Source: Flavobacterium salilacus subsp. salilacus
GTDB lineage: Bacteria; Bacteroidota; Bacteroidia; Flavobacteriales; Flavobacteriaceae
DNA: 64,000 nucleotides
Direction: 5' to 3'
Assembly: GCF_004634195.1 (NCBI RefSeq)
Contig: NZ_SKBP01000009.1
Span: 62,001-126,000, forward strand
The position numbers and the translations under genes are program-made. Positions 38,501-46,814 of this stretch are shown here, piece by piece; the stretch's first letter is position 1; each line of letters begins with the position of its first letter. Below the pieces are notes generated by a model. That model saw only the letters and a list, made by a program, of their open reading frames with translations. It was not told the DNA's origin and ran no database searches.

Positions 38501-39527
38501 CACTAAAGATATGAGTCTGCCGGGCAATGGTTTTGATATATCAGATAATAACGATGAAATACTTATTGCCAACTGGCCAATACAGGCATACTACATTCCT
38601 GATGCTGTAGCCACTTATAATGTAGCCGGTACTAACTATATCATTACAGCTAACGAAGGCGATGAGAAAGAATATGACGGCTTTGAAGAAAGAACTACTA
38701 TAGGTAACAACGGTTATGTACTTGATGCTACTGCTTACCCGCAATCGGCTATGCTTAAAAAGAGCTTTAACGCAGGCAGAATGAGGGTAACCAACCTTAA
38801 CGGAAATACTGATACCGACACTGACTTCGACCAAATTTTCTGCTTAGGTTCACGCTCGTTCTCTATATTTAATGCAGATACTAAAGAAATAGTATTTGAC
38901 AGTGGTGACGATTTCGAGATGTATATTGCTAATGACCCTGTTTTCAGTGCAATATTTAATGCTGATAATGAAGACAACGACCTTAAAGGAAGAAGCCGTG
39001 CTAAAGGACCGGAGCCTGAAGGTGTTACTATTGCAACCATTGAAGACCGTACTTTTGCATTCATTGGTCTGGAAAGAGTAGGTGGCGTAATGGTGTATGA
39101 TGTTACAGATCCTGCTGCTCCTGTATTTACAGACTATAAAAATAACAGAAGTACATCTGCTTTTGAAGGTGACCATGCTCCTGAAGGTATTACGTTCATC
39201 AGTAGTGCAGACAGTCCTAACGATACTAACTACATTATAGTAGCTAACGAAATTAGCGGAACACTTACTATATTTGAAGTAGATATTACTAATCTTGGTA
39301 CTAAAGAATTTGTAAATGCTCCAAAAACATTTGCAATATTCCCTAACCCTGCTACCGATGGTGTGGTTTACTTTAACCGTGTTGCCGATATCGATGTGTA
39401 TGACCTTAACGGTAAACTGATACATTCAGAAAAACAGGCATTAACTATAAATACTACTAAAATGGCTTCCGGTATGTATATCATCAAGACATCCGAAGGC
39501 ATCGTTAAAAAGTTAATCGTAAAATAA
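35592..39527 (+). CDS. T9SS-secreted choice-of-anchor I protein with Calx-beta domain (1311 aa)
   Basis: A signal peptide (hydrophobic ILLAFCLVTFASSAQ) begins the chain. Residues about 30-205 form a beta-rich domain; about 208-325 is an SbsA/Big_5-type Ig-like domain (DVTAPLAVFTPANEA, PTGDLMNGQQYYVAL). About 330-520 resembles lamin-tail-like modules of surface proteins, and about 625-725 is a Calx-beta domain (VNEDAGTVNVVLNLS, DDTEEEQHAEYFVLSL). The large section about 740-1235 is a choice-of-anchor I beta-propeller-like domain: LPDNISFTPDGTKVITANEG, YSVDPEGSVSVIDMTNG, KGPEPEGVTIATIEDRTFAF, GLERVGGVMVYDVTDP. The C-terminus is a type A sorting domain (FAIFPNPATDGVVYF ... IVKKLIVK). It is exported through T9SS; the biological role is unknown. 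The gene stands alone between terminators. Confidence 0.93.
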   Translation: MLNNYTKKMLILLAFCLVTFASSAQDLMHYWNFNAVDGTVEMVAADYSIVAGTTSITYPGTGDGYMDDVSGDILNAQNGDPAGNGLRPRNPSNTRSLIIAFPTTGYEDVVVSFATTRTGSGATEQYYSYSLDGGENYTNAGLGTTTFFPTEDYSLVTVDFSAIEGVENNADFIFKIDFGGANASGSSGNNRFDNLAIMGALMDGVEDVTAPLAVFTPANEANFIAVNTTPQIVFNENVRLIDNSAITNTNAATLVELRLDNAEGAIVPFTTTFADNTITIVPTGDLMNGQQYYVALLGNMVEDMSDNALTDTQSVTFTTIAEQTAFNAGDMAFVGYRMNSSTAEDEVALITFADITEGTFIYLTDSKYTTNDQPQCTDAIMWTATSCVPAGSVITIQTGELITNTGTVEGADFGLSSDGDQVIVYTGSAAMPNYITAMSSNGWVADNTACGGSLSMIPAGLVDGVSAVNLSTAPGNVDGNTVNAYYNGTQTGTPAELRVAILNPANWVGVGEDTPAQVWPAWGFPSAPTVQNVTVLNNTTIEVTFNNQLEAASAATIANYAGIDNLGTVAVDGNVVTLTYTTAFESGIDYELTINNIEDASGVTMACAYTYNFAYNTEISFDSEFIVVNEDAGTVNVVLNLSNPNTASVNLVVKAAPFSTADASDFTYTTTTLNFTGTSELTQTIAIPVIDDTEEEQHAEYFVLSLENPMGVTLTGETFATIYIKDNDRMAPEPSQSIELQYVGSFDPSGAGTSTCEIVVYDAESEKLFTTSAVAGFLDIIDFSNPEAPSVVSSIDMSSYGGITSVAVNNGMVAVASPNDNEVLDGSVVFFDTDGTFISQVAVGVLPDNISFTPDGTKVITANEGQPNADYSVDPEGSVSVIDMTNGAASLTNADVTTIDFTAYNAEEATLIASGVRKLYAASTMAQDFEPEYVAVSADSQKAWVTLQENNAIAAIDLTNNTITDIWALGTKDMSLPGNGFDISDNNDEILIANWPIQAYYIPDAVATYNVAGTNYIITANEGDEKEYDGFEERTTIGNNGYVLDATAYPQSAMLKKSFNAGRMRVTNLNGNTDTDTDFDQIFCLGSRSFSIFNADTKEIVFDSGDDFEMYIANDPVFSAIFNADNEDNDLKGRSRAKGPEPEGVTIATIEDRTFAFIGLERVGGVMVYDVTDPAAPVFTDYKNNRSTSAFEGDHAPEGITFISSADSPNDTNYIIVANEISGTLTIFEVDITNLGTKEFVNAPKTFAIFPNPATDGVVYFNRVADIDVYDLNGKLIHSEKQALTINTTKMASGMYIIKTSEGIVKKLIVK

Positions 39528-39554
39528 TTTTTTTATAATTTTAGTTTTAATTTT

Positions 39555-39583
39555 AATCCTGCCCTAACGGGCAGGATTTTTTT
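39555..39583 (+). terminator. Terminator of the choice-of-anchor I gene
   Basis: AATCCTGCCC, loop TAAC, GGGCAGGATTTTTTT: a strong GC-rich stem and T run, 28 bp past the stop. Confidence 0.92.
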
Positions 39584-39611
39584 ACATTTATACCGCTCTA
39601 ACAAAAACACA

Positions 39612-40352
39612 ATGAACCTATTTTTAAGTCCCATAAACATTTTTTGGATTGCAACTGTTTTGGCATTGATATTCTATAAGCTAAAGCGCAAAAAAACAGC
39701 ACGATTATTCCTGATATTTGCTGTTCTGGATATGTTTCTGTTTAGTGTAACGCCATTACCTGTTTATTTAATGAGAAACTTAGAGCAGCGGTATGCCCCT
39801 GTTAAAGCTGAAAATATACATGAAAAGCTCCCTGTAATAGTGTTAGGCGGCGGACATGTTAACGATCCGGACTTGCCCAATATTCATCAACTATCGGAAG
39901 TTGCACTAAGCAGGCTAACAGAGGGAGTACGCCTTTATACAAAAATGGAGGGTACTACATTAATACTTTCAGGATATTCCAGCAAACCCAACGAAACATC
40001 GCAGGCAGAGGTTATGGCAAAAACTGCCGTATCGCTGGGGGTACAGCCCAAAGATACTATTATGTTAACCAAGCCTGCCAATACATGGGAAGAAGCCATT
40101 GAACTTAAAAAACGGCTGGGTAACGAAAATAAATTTATTTTAGTAACCAGCGCATCACACATGGCAAGGGCTATACAAACTTTCAAAAGTCAAGGGTTAC
40201 AGCCTATAGCCGCACCTGCCAATTTTCAGATAAAAAAAGGTCCGAGAACTGTTTTGTATAACTGGTTGCCATCCTACTCAAAACTAAAATATACCGAAAA
40301 GGCTCTGCATGAATATGTAGGGATGTGGTATTATAAATGGTTTAAAGAATAA
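39612..40352 (+). CDS. YdcF/SanA-like DUF218 family membrane protein
   Basis: 246 aa. Two N-terminal membrane helices (PINIFWIATVLALIFY and LFLIFAVLDMFLFSV) are followed by a DUF218 domain: IVLGGGHVNDPDLP, LILSGYSSKPNETSQAEVMA, NTWEEAIELKKRL, and LVTSASHMARAIQTFKSQGL. The family includes ElyC and SanA, linked to envelope biogenesis; the catalytic role is not established. The domain should face the periplasm. A terminator follows at once. Confidence 0.92.
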   Translation: MNLFLSPINIFWIATVLALIFYKLKRKKTARLFLIFAVLDMFLFSVTPLPVYLMRNLEQRYAPVKAENIHEKLPVIVLGGGHVNDPDLPNIHQLSEVALSRLTEGVRLYTKMEGTTLILSGYSSKPNETSQAEVMAKTAVSLGVQPKDTIMLTKPANTWEEAIELKKRLGNENKFILVTSASHMARAIQTFKSQGLQPIAAPANFQIKKGPRTVLYNWLPSYSKLKYTEKALHEYVGMWYYKWFKE

Positions 40353-40355
40353 TGA

Positions 40356-40386
40356 GAAAAAGCCGAAGTAATTACTTCGGCTTTTT
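40356..40386. terminator. Bidirectional terminator between ydcF-like gene and glmM
   Basis: AAAAAGCCGAAGTAATTACTTCGGCTTTTT: A-rich and T-rich ends flank the stem, between two convergent genes (4 bp from one stop, 25 bp from the other). Confidence 0.9.
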
Positions 40387-40410
40387 AATTTTATATAAAA
40401 AACAGAGGTC

Positions 40411-41802
40411 TTATATTCCTGCTACTTGTTTTATCTCAGCAATAATACGCTCGGCAAGAGCATCTGCTTTATCCTGTGTTTGCGCTTCGGTATAAATACG
40501 GATAATAGGCTCGGTATTCGATTTTCTCAAATGTACCCACTCCTCAGCAAAATCAATTTTTACACCGTCAATAGTAGAAATTTCTTCATTGGCATATTTT
40601 TCTGCCATAGCTTTTAATATGGCATCGACATCTATTTGCGGCGTTAACTCGATCTTGTTTTTACTCATGTAGTACTGCGGATATGAAGCCCGTAATGCGG
40701 CTACCGAAGTAATTTTATTCTCAGCAAGATACGTTAAGAATAAAGCCACACCCACTAATGAATCGCGACCATAGTGTAACTCAGGATATATTATACCGCC
40801 GTTACCCTCCCCTCCTATTATGGCATTGTTAGCCTTCATAAGCGTTACTACATTTACTTCGCCTACTGCACTGGCTTCATAACTCCCTTTATGTTTTTCG
40901 GTAATATCGCGTAATGCTCTGGATGACGACATATTAGAAACCGTGTTACCAGGAGTTTTACTCAATACATAATCGGCACAGGCTACAAGGGTATATTCCT
41001 CCCCAAACATCTCGCCGTCTTCTGATATAAATGCCAAACGATCTACGTCAGGATCTACTACTATACCAAAGTGTGCTTTTTCTTTTACTACAAGCTCACA
41101 TATATCTGTAAGGTGCTCTTTTAATGGCTCAGGGTTATGCGGGAAATGTCCGTTGGGTTCGCAGTATAACTCTACTACCTCTACTCCCATTTGCTCAAGC
41201 AGTCTCGGTATTATAATACCTCCCGATGAGTTAACCCCATCTACCACTACTTTAAAGCCTGCTTTTTTAACGGCTTCGGCATCCACCAACGGCAGGTTAA
41301 GCACCTCATCAATATGGATGTCCATGTAGGCATCATTTACAGTAACCTCTCCCAAACTATCCACATCCGAGAAATCGAAAGCCTCTGCTTCGGCAATTTC
41401 AAGAATTTTGGCACCATCATCACCACTTAAAAATTCACCTTTTTCGTTCAGTAACTTTAGTGCGTTCCATTGTTTTGGGTTATGGCTCGCTGTTAGTATA
41501 ATACCGCCGTCTGCTTTTTCCAGCGGTACGGCAACCTCTACCGTAGGGGTTGTGGAGAGCCCTAAATCTATCACATTTATGCCCAGCCCCACAAGAGTGT
41601 TCATAACAAGGTTGTGTATCATGGGTCCTGATATACGGGCATCACGACCTATTACTACTGTTATTTTTTCTTTACCGGAATGTTGTTTTAACCAGGTACC
41701 GTACGCAGAAGCAAACTTAACGGCATCTACAGGGGTAAGGTTATCACCTGTTTTTCCGCCTATTGTACCTCTGATACCTGATATCGATTTGATTAGTGTC
41801 AT
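40411..41802 (-). CDS. glmM: Phosphoglucosamine mutase (alpha-D-phosphohexomutase family)
   Basis: 463 aa. It turns glucosamine 6-phosphate into glucosamine 1-phosphate for peptidoglycan and LPS. The start MTLIKSISGIRGTIGG is typical. The phosphorylated active-site serine is Ser106 in TASHNPKQWNALK, magnesium is held by VVDPDVDRLAF, sugar specificity lies in GGEGNGGIIYPE, and the C-terminal phosphate-binding loop is RKSNTEPIIRIYTEA. The Bacteroidota enzyme might also accept mannose or glucose phosphates, so the exact substrate is inference. A CAAATATA box at 41828-41835 on the other strand sits where its -7 element would be. Confidence 0.93.
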   Translation of the reverse strand: MTLIKSISGIRGTIGGKTGDNLTPVDAVKFASAYGTWLKQHSGKEKITVVIGRDARISGPMIHNLVMNTLVGLGINVIDLGLSTTPTVEVAVPLEKADGGIILTASHNPKQWNALKLLNEKGEFLSGDDGAKILEIAEAEAFDFSDVDSLGEVTVNDAYMDIHIDEVLNLPLVDAEAVKKAGFKVVVDGVNSSGGIIIPRLLEQMGVEVVELYCEPNGHFPHNPEPLKEHLTDICELVVKEKAHFGIVVDPDVDRLAFISEDGEMFGEEYTLVACADYVLSKTPGNTVSNMSSSRALRDITEKHKGSYEASAVGEVNVVTLMKANNAIIGGEGNGGIIYPELHYGRDSLVGVALFLTYLAENKITSVAALRASYPQYYMSKNKIELTPQIDVDAILKAMAEKYANEEISTIDGVKIDFAEEWVHLRKSNTEPIIRIYTEAQTQDKADALAERIIAEIKQVAGI

Positions 41803-41849
41803 AATTTAAATTGGTTTTTGGTTATAGCAAATATAAGGTTTACATCAGT

Positions 41850-41865
41850 TTTAGTTTTAACTAAA
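41850..41865. repeat. 16-bp interrupted palindrome between glmM and the ACP phosphodiesterase gene
   Basis: TTTAGTT-TT-AACTAAA lies about 48 bp upstream of glmM and 80 bp upstream of the divergent gene. It could be an operator; the region is AT-rich, so chance is not excluded. Confidence 0.35.
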
Positions 41866-41944
41866 GATTACTTTTTTGTAGGAAAAAGAAATAGCTTGTA
41901 TAATTTATACTTTGTTGCCACAAAACAAATCACTACATTGTGCT

Positions 41945-42529
41945 ATGAATTTTTTAGCCCACATATATCTTTCGGGAGATAATGACCTGCTTAAAATTGG
42001 TAATTTTATGGCAGATGGCATACATGGTAAGGCTCCAAAATCGTTACCTGCTGATGTACAGAAAGGTATTGTTTTACATCGTCTGATAGATACTTATACG
42101 GATGCTCATCCTATTTTCAGGCAAAGTACTAAAAGACTGCACCCCATATACCACCACTATTCGGGGGTTATTATAGATATTTTTTACGACCATTTTTTGG
42201 CTAAGAACTGGAGTAATTACCATAGTGAAACACTTCACGATTATACCCAATATTTTTATAAGTTACTGCAGGACAACTACAGTATTCTTACCGAAAAAAC
42301 AAAGGGTATGATACCCTATATGATAAAACAAGACTGGCTGGGTAGTTATGCCACAATAGAAGGCATCGGCGGAATACTGCAGCAAATGGACAGGCGTACC
42401 AAAGATAAATCGGGGATGACTAAATCCGTAAATGAATTACAGGAATATTACAGTGAATTTGAGGAGGAGTTTACCAAATATTTTGAAGCTGTGCGCAATT
42501 ATGTAAAGGAAACGCTCCCTACTTTATAG
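41945..42529 (+). CDS. ACP phosphodiesterase (AcpH/DUF479 family)
   Basis: 194 aa from the ATG at 41945; an upstream in-frame ATG at 41912 would add 11 residues not seen in the family, whose members begin with MNFLAHIYLSG. The HD-like helical fold carries the expected motifs: GNFMADGIHGK, GIVLHRLIDTYTDAHP, RLHPIYHHYSGVIIDIFYDH, and FLAKNWSNYH. E. coli AcpH removes the phosphopantetheine group from acyl carrier protein; here the function is transferred by family. It is followed after 9 bp by an AlkD-like gene. Confidence 0.9.
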   Translation: MNFLAHIYLSGDNDLLKIGNFMADGIHGKAPKSLPADVQKGIVLHRLIDTYTDAHPIFRQSTKRLHPIYHHYSGVIIDIFYDHFLAKNWSNYHSETLHDYTQYFYKLLQDNYSILTEKTKGMIPYMIKQDWLGSYATIEGIGGILQQMDRRTKDKSGMTKSVNELQEYYSEFEEEFTKYFEAVRNYVKETLPTL

Positions 42530-42538
42530 AATATACCT

Positions 42539-43204
42539 ATGGGTTTTATAAATACACTTACTGCTTCTTTTAAAGCAAATGTTTCGGTTGAAAACGCAGT
42601 ATATATGAAGAAGTACATGAAAGACAAATTTGTTTTCATGGGGCTAAAAACTGATTTAAGAAGGTCGCTATTTAAACTTGCTGCTACAGAATATAAAGAT
42701 GAGGTTAAAGAACACCCGCGCGAACTTGCTAAACAGCTCTACGGTATGCCGCAACGAGAGTACCACTACTGTGCGGTAGAAATATTGATGAAAGAACTGA
42801 AAAATAAATTCAGTAAAGATGATATTAACCTGACAGAGTACTTACTTATTACCCACTCATGGTGGGACACGGTAGATGTAATTGCTAAATACCTACTGGG
42901 TGGTTACTTGCAACAATACCCTGAGGAGACATTGAGTGTCATAAACCGCTTTTCTTCATCCGATAATATGTGGCTCAACCGTTCTGCAATATTATTTCAA
43001 TTGGGTTATAAAAAAGATACCGATGCTTCAATATTATTTAGTGAATGCCTGAAACATAAAGAATCGAACGAATTTTTTATTCAAAAGGCTATTGGCTGGG
43101 CATTGCGCGAATATGGTAAAACCGATCCTGATGCTGTAAGGAATTTTGTTTTCAGAGCTTCGTTAAAACCTTTAAGTACAAGAGAAGCATTAAAAAACTT
43201 ATAA
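42539..43204 (+). CDS. DNA alkylation repair protein (AlkC/AlkD-like HEAT repeat)
   Basis: 221 aa, all helical. It is built of ALK/HEAT-like repeats, with MKKYMKDKFVFMGLKTDLRR (the family signature just inside the N-terminus), QREYHYCAVEILMKEL, TEYLLITHSWWDTVDVIAKY, NMWLNRSAILFQLGYK, and FFIQKAIGWALREYGKTDP. These include the Trp-Asp pair that in AlkD contacts DNA around the lesion. AlkD-type enzymes excise N3- and N7-alkylpurines without base flipping. Probably co-transcribed with the upstream phosphodiesterase gene. Confidence 0.93.
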   Translation: MGFINTLTASFKANVSVENAVYMKKYMKDKFVFMGLKTDLRRSLFKLAATEYKDEVKEHPRELAKQLYGMPQREYHYCAVEILMKELKNKFSKDDINLTEYLLITHSWWDTVDVIAKYLLGGYLQQYPEETLSVINRFSSSDNMWLNRSAILFQLGYKKDTDASILFSECLKHKESNEFFIQKAIGWALREYGKTDPDAVRNFVFRASLKPLSTREALKNL

Positions 43205-43276
43205 ATAGTAACGATTTTTTTATAAATAAAGTAACTTCGCATTTTATTTAAAATACTAAATTTTCCTATTCATAAA

Positions 43277-45097
43277 ATGCTTAATCGTAAAGTTTCAAAA
43301 GTCCGGTTATTTTTGAGGAATAACTTTCGTCGGCTTGAAACATTGTTCTTTATCATTAAAAGCCTGCTGTCCGAAAGACATTTCATATACCTTTCGGCTG
43401 TATTGGTCGCTATATCTACTGCATTTGCCGTTATTATACTTAAAAGTTTTGCGCACAATGTTTTACGCTTTGCCAATTATATAGACAGTTATCTTAAGTT
43501 ACCTTATGTAAATAGTATATTCCCCATTGTGGGTATCCTGCTTACCATATTTATTGTTCGGAAAATACTGAATGGTAAAATAGAAAAAGGAAGCTCGCGC
43601 ATACTCTATGCTGTAGCCAAAAAGGGCGGAATTATGCCCCGAAAGCAAATGTATGCCCAAATAATAACCAGCTCACTTACTGTTGGTCTTGGAGGTTCGG
43701 CAGGGCTTGAGTCGCCAATTACCATAACGGGCGCGGCGTTTGGTTCTAACTTTGCTCAAAAATACAAACTCTCTAAAAAAGACAGGATATTACTGCTTGC
43801 CTGTGGGGTAGCTGCGGGTATTGCAGCAGCTTTTAACGCGCCTATTGCGGGCGTACTTTTTGCTATAGAGGTAGTACTTACAGATGTTTCCATAACGGCA
43901 TTTATACCAATTATGATATCGGCTGCTACGGGAGCTATTGTATCTACCATAGTGCTTAATGAAGAGGTGCTTTTATCTTTCAAACAACAACATCCTTTTG
44001 ATTATCATAATATTCCTTATTATATTTTACTGGGCATACTGGGCGGATTTATATCGATATATCATGCCCGAAAATTTCAACGAATAGAAGGTTATTTCAG
44101 TCGCCTGAAAAAAGGTGATTATCAAAAAGGGCTTTATGGCGCACTGCCGTTGGCTGCCCTTATATTCTTATCACCTACCCTGTTTGGCGAAGGTTATGAG
44201 AGCATTAAGGTACTGACAAACGCCCACCCCGAAGAATTACTGAATAACACCCTGCTGGAAGGGTTTAAAGATAATGCATGGGTATTGCTTGCTTTTGCAG
44301 GAGGGACTATGCTGCTAAAAGTTTTTGCTACAGGGCTAACGCTTTCCAGCGGTGGTAACGGCGGTAACTTTGCTCCGTCACTTTTTGTAGGGTCATATCT
44401 CGGCTTTTTTGTTGCTAAGATGCTACACATGATAGGTTTGGCAAAAAATCTTCCTGTAAGCAGTTTTACTATAGTAGGTATGGCAGCACTCCTCAGCGGA
44501 TTGTTTCATGCTCCGCTTACTGCTATATTTCTTATTGGGGAGATTACGGGTGGTTATAACCTTATGGTGCCGCTTATGATTGTTTCATCAATAAGTTTTG
44601 CCGTATCCAAACAGTTTGAAAACCACTCTATGGATGTAAAACACTTGGCAGATAAAGGCGAAGTATTTACAGGTGATAAAGATAAAAACATACTGTCAAG
44701 CATCGACCTACTCGCTATGGTAGATACTGATGGTAAAACGATACCTACTACACATAAACCCGATGATGTTATTAATCTGCTATCGACTACCAAGCAAAGT
44801 ATTTTTGCAGTAGTAGATGAAAAAAACAGGTTGATAGGTATTATCGATTTTAACACTATACGCCATATTGCTTTCAGCCAGTTTAAAATAAAATACAGTA
44901 AGCTGGAAGAGCTTATGAAGCCTACTGTTGAAACAGTATCTATTGAAGATTCGGTAGAGATGATTATGGATAAGTTTGAAGCTGCGAAAACCGATTATTT
45001 ACCAATATTGAAAGATGAAAAGTACTATGGTATTATCTTTAAAGCTACGATATTGGAAAACTACAGGCGAAGGCTTCAGGAAATGGTTATTGAATAA
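43277..45097 (+). CDS. CLC-type chloride channel/transporter with CBS domains
   Basis: 606 aa: a CLC membrane core (about 35-430) and two C-terminal CBS domains (about 460-600). Selectivity-filter segments are seen as KGSSRIL (GSGIP-like but degenerate), GGSAGLESPI with the gating glutamate at Glu145, and GGNGGNFAPSLFVG. In the segment NAPIAGVLFAIEVVL the residue that matches the proton glutamate Glu203 of E. coli ClC-ec1 is valine, so this may be a channel or an uncoupled transporter rather than a proton-coupled exchanger. The CBS pair may sense adenine nucleotides. A strong terminator follows. Confidence 0.95.
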   Translation: MLNRKVSKVRLFLRNNFRRLETLFFIIKSLLSERHFIYLSAVLVAISTAFAVIILKSFAHNVLRFANYIDSYLKLPYVNSIFPIVGILLTIFIVRKILNGKIEKGSSRILYAVAKKGGIMPRKQMYAQIITSSLTVGLGGSAGLESPITITGAAFGSNFAQKYKLSKKDRILLLACGVAAGIAAAFNAPIAGVLFAIEVVLTDVSITAFIPIMISAATGAIVSTIVLNEEVLLSFKQQHPFDYHNIPYYILLGILGGFISIYHARKFQRIEGYFSRLKKGDYQKGLYGALPLAALIFLSPTLFGEGYESIKVLTNAHPEELLNNTLLEGFKDNAWVLLAFAGGTMLLKVFATGLTLSSGGNGGNFAPSLFVGSYLGFFVAKMLHMIGLAKNLPVSSFTIVGMAALLSGLFHAPLTAIFLIGEITGGYNLMVPLMIVSSISFAVSKQFENHSMDVKHLADKGEVFTGDKDKNILSSIDLLAMVDTDGKTIPTTHKPDDVINLLSTTKQSIFAVVDEKNRLIGIIDFNTIRHIAFSQFKIKYSKLEELMKPTVETVSIEDSVEMIMDKFEAAKTDYLPILKDEKYYGIIFKATILENYRRRLQEMVIE

Positions 45098-45102
45098 TAC
45101 TG

Positions 45103-45132
45103 AAAAAGGCTGCCTGATGGGCAGCCTTTTTT
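45103..45132 (+). terminator. Terminator of the CLC gene, possibly bidirectional
   Basis: AAAAAGGCTGCC, TGAT, GGCAGCCTTTTTT: symmetric, 6 bp past the CLC stop and 22 bp before the transaldolase stop on the other strand. Confidence 0.92.
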
Positions 45133-45153
45133 GCAGTCTTTATATCTAAATAA

Positions 45154-45810
45154 TTACTGATTTCCTTTTTGGTAATCAGCAATAAATTGTGCTAATCCGG
45201 AATCGGTAAGCGGGTGTTTTAAAAGTCCTGTAATAGCCGAAAGCGGTCCTGTCATAACATCGGCTCCAATTTTAGCACAGTTTACAATGTGCATGGTATG
45301 ACGCACCGATGCTGCAAGAATTTCGGTTTCGAAAGCATAGTTATCATATATCTGACGGATTTCGTCGATAAGGTTTAAACCATCGGTAGAGATATCATCC
45401 AAACGCCCGATAAAAGGCGATACATACGTAGCACCGGCTTTAGCAGCCAATAATGCCTGCCCTGCTGAGAATACCAGTGTTACATTGGTTTTAATATCTC
45501 TGTCCGTAAAATATTTACAGGCTTTAATACCATCTTTTGTCATTGGTATTTTTACTACTATCTGCTCGTGAAGTTCGGCAAGCTCCTCGCCTTCTTTTAT
45601 CATTCCCTCAAAGTCAGTAGCAATAACTTCGGCACTCACATCACCATCTACAATATTGCAAATGTCAACATAATGCTTTAATATATTATTTCTTCCTGTA
45701 ATGCCTTCTTTTGCCATTAATGACGGATTGGTAGTTACTCCATCAAGAACGCCAAGCTCTTGTGCTTCCTTTATTTGGTCGAGGTTTGCTGTATCAATAA
45801 AAAATTTCAT
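45154..45810 (-). CDS. Transaldolase / fructose-6-phosphate aldolase-like protein
   Basis: 218 aa, the short (type 3B/4) transaldolase family. The Schiff-base lysine is Lys87 ([11 protein letters not shown]). Other motifs: [58 protein letters not shown] split around residues 110-133, [22 protein letters not shown] and ADVMTGP. It would transfer dihydroxyacetone units in the non-oxidative pentose phosphate pathway; family members split between transaldolase and fructose-6-phosphate aldolase activity, and sequence alone does not decide. It precedes the SDR gene region in a convergent setting with clc. Confidence 0.94.
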   Translation of the reverse strand: MKFFIDTANLDQIKEAQELGVLDGVTTNPSLMAKEGITGRNNILKHYVDICNIVDGDVSAEVIATDFEGMIKEGEELAELHEQIVVKIPMTKDGIKACKYFTDRDIKTNVTLVFSAGQALLAAKAGATYVSPFIGRLDDISTDGLNLIDEIRQIYDNYAFETEILAASVRHTMHIVNCAKIGADVMTGPLSAITGLLKHPLTDSGLAQFIADYQKGNQ

Positions 45811-45852
45811 GTTATTGTATTTATTCGTTGTGTTTTTATAAGTGCTGCAAAA

Positions 45853-46656
45853 TTACAATTTATAATGGTTCATCAGCAACTTTTCGTACACCTTATCGGG
45901 TAAAATCCTTTTTAGCACGATAGAGAACTTTTGCATAAAAGCTCCCACTTTATAGTGCACGTTAGGGTTAGGGTTTTTCATTATCGCATATATAGCCTCT
46001 GCCATTTCGTTCGGGTTGCTGCCACTATCTACATGCTCATCCATCATTGCTAATGTATTACCGTAAGATGTTTCGTAAGGCGAACCTTTTACCAAAGGAG
46101 CATGATATCGACCACCGGCTATATTAGTGGCAAAATCGCCGGGAGCCACATTGGTAATAGTTATACCAAATGATTTTACTTCCATACGGAGTGCCTCAGT
46201 AATCAATTCTAATGCGCCTTTTGATGCTGAATATACACTTCTGTAAGGTAAACCCATATAGCCTGCTATGGAGGTTATATTTATAATAAGCCCGAATTTA
46301 CGGCTGCGCATATGGGGCAGCACTGCTTTCATCACTTCAATAGGACCAAAAAGGTTGGTTTCAAAATTATTCTTTATCTCTTCGGCAGGTATTTCTTCCA
46401 ATGGTCCGGTAATGCCCACTCCAGCATTGTTTATCAGTACATCTATCTGCCCGGAGCGTTGTATTACTTCTGCTACGGCAGATGCAATACTCTCAGTATT
46501 ACGAACATCTAACGCTATTAATGGAAATACAGAATCTTTAACACGGTCGGGGTTTCGGCTGGTACCATATACGGTATAGCCTTTTTCATGTAAAAAATTA
46601 CCTATCGATTTACCAATACCCGAAGAACCGCCGGTTATTAAAATTACTTTACTCAT
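45853..46656 (-). CDS. Short-chain dehydrogenase/reductase (SDR) family oxidoreductase
   Basis: 267 aa from ATG 46656; a TTG one codon earlier is possible but not needed. Classical SDR features: the cofactor loop ILITGGSSGIGKSIG (residues about 5-19), the NNAGVG segment, ITSIAG with the catalytic serine, and the YSASKGALELI tyrosine-lysine pair (YxxxK). The basic residue after the second strand (GTSRNPDR) suggests NADPH. The C-terminal hydrophobic stretch (KVGAFMQKFSIVLKRILP) is seen in membrane-associated SDRs. Substrate unknown. It is 42 bp upstream of the transaldolase gene. Confidence 0.92.
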   Translation of the reverse strand: MSKVILITGGSSGIGKSIGNFLHEKGYTVYGTSRNPDRVKDSVFPLIALDVRNTESIASAVAEVIQRSGQIDVLINNAGVGITGPLEEIPAEEIKNNFETNLFGPIEVMKAVLPHMRSRKFGLIINITSIAGYMGLPYRSVYSASKGALELITEALRMEVKSFGITITNVAPGDFATNIAGGRYHAPLVKGSPYETSYGNTLAMMDEHVDSGSNPNEMAEAIYAIMKNPNPNVHYKVGAFMQKFSIVLKRILPDKVYEKLLMNHYKL

Positions 46657-46814
46657 CAAGTCTCAATCATATATAGCCAAAGGCATTAAAAGTTTTCAAA
46701 AATACAGAAATATGTACAAGTATAAAGGCTATACTGCTTGTTTGTTATAAAATCATATTTTTTGTAACATTACAGTATAAATACAGCAGCCTTAAAACAC
46801 AACACTAAATTAGT

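Noticed and set aside
38850..39425. 191-codon minus-strand frame opposite the choice-of-anchor I gene
   Set aside because: Composition is skewed (Ser, Tyr, Lys) as expected from the complement of the real coding frame; no domain seen.
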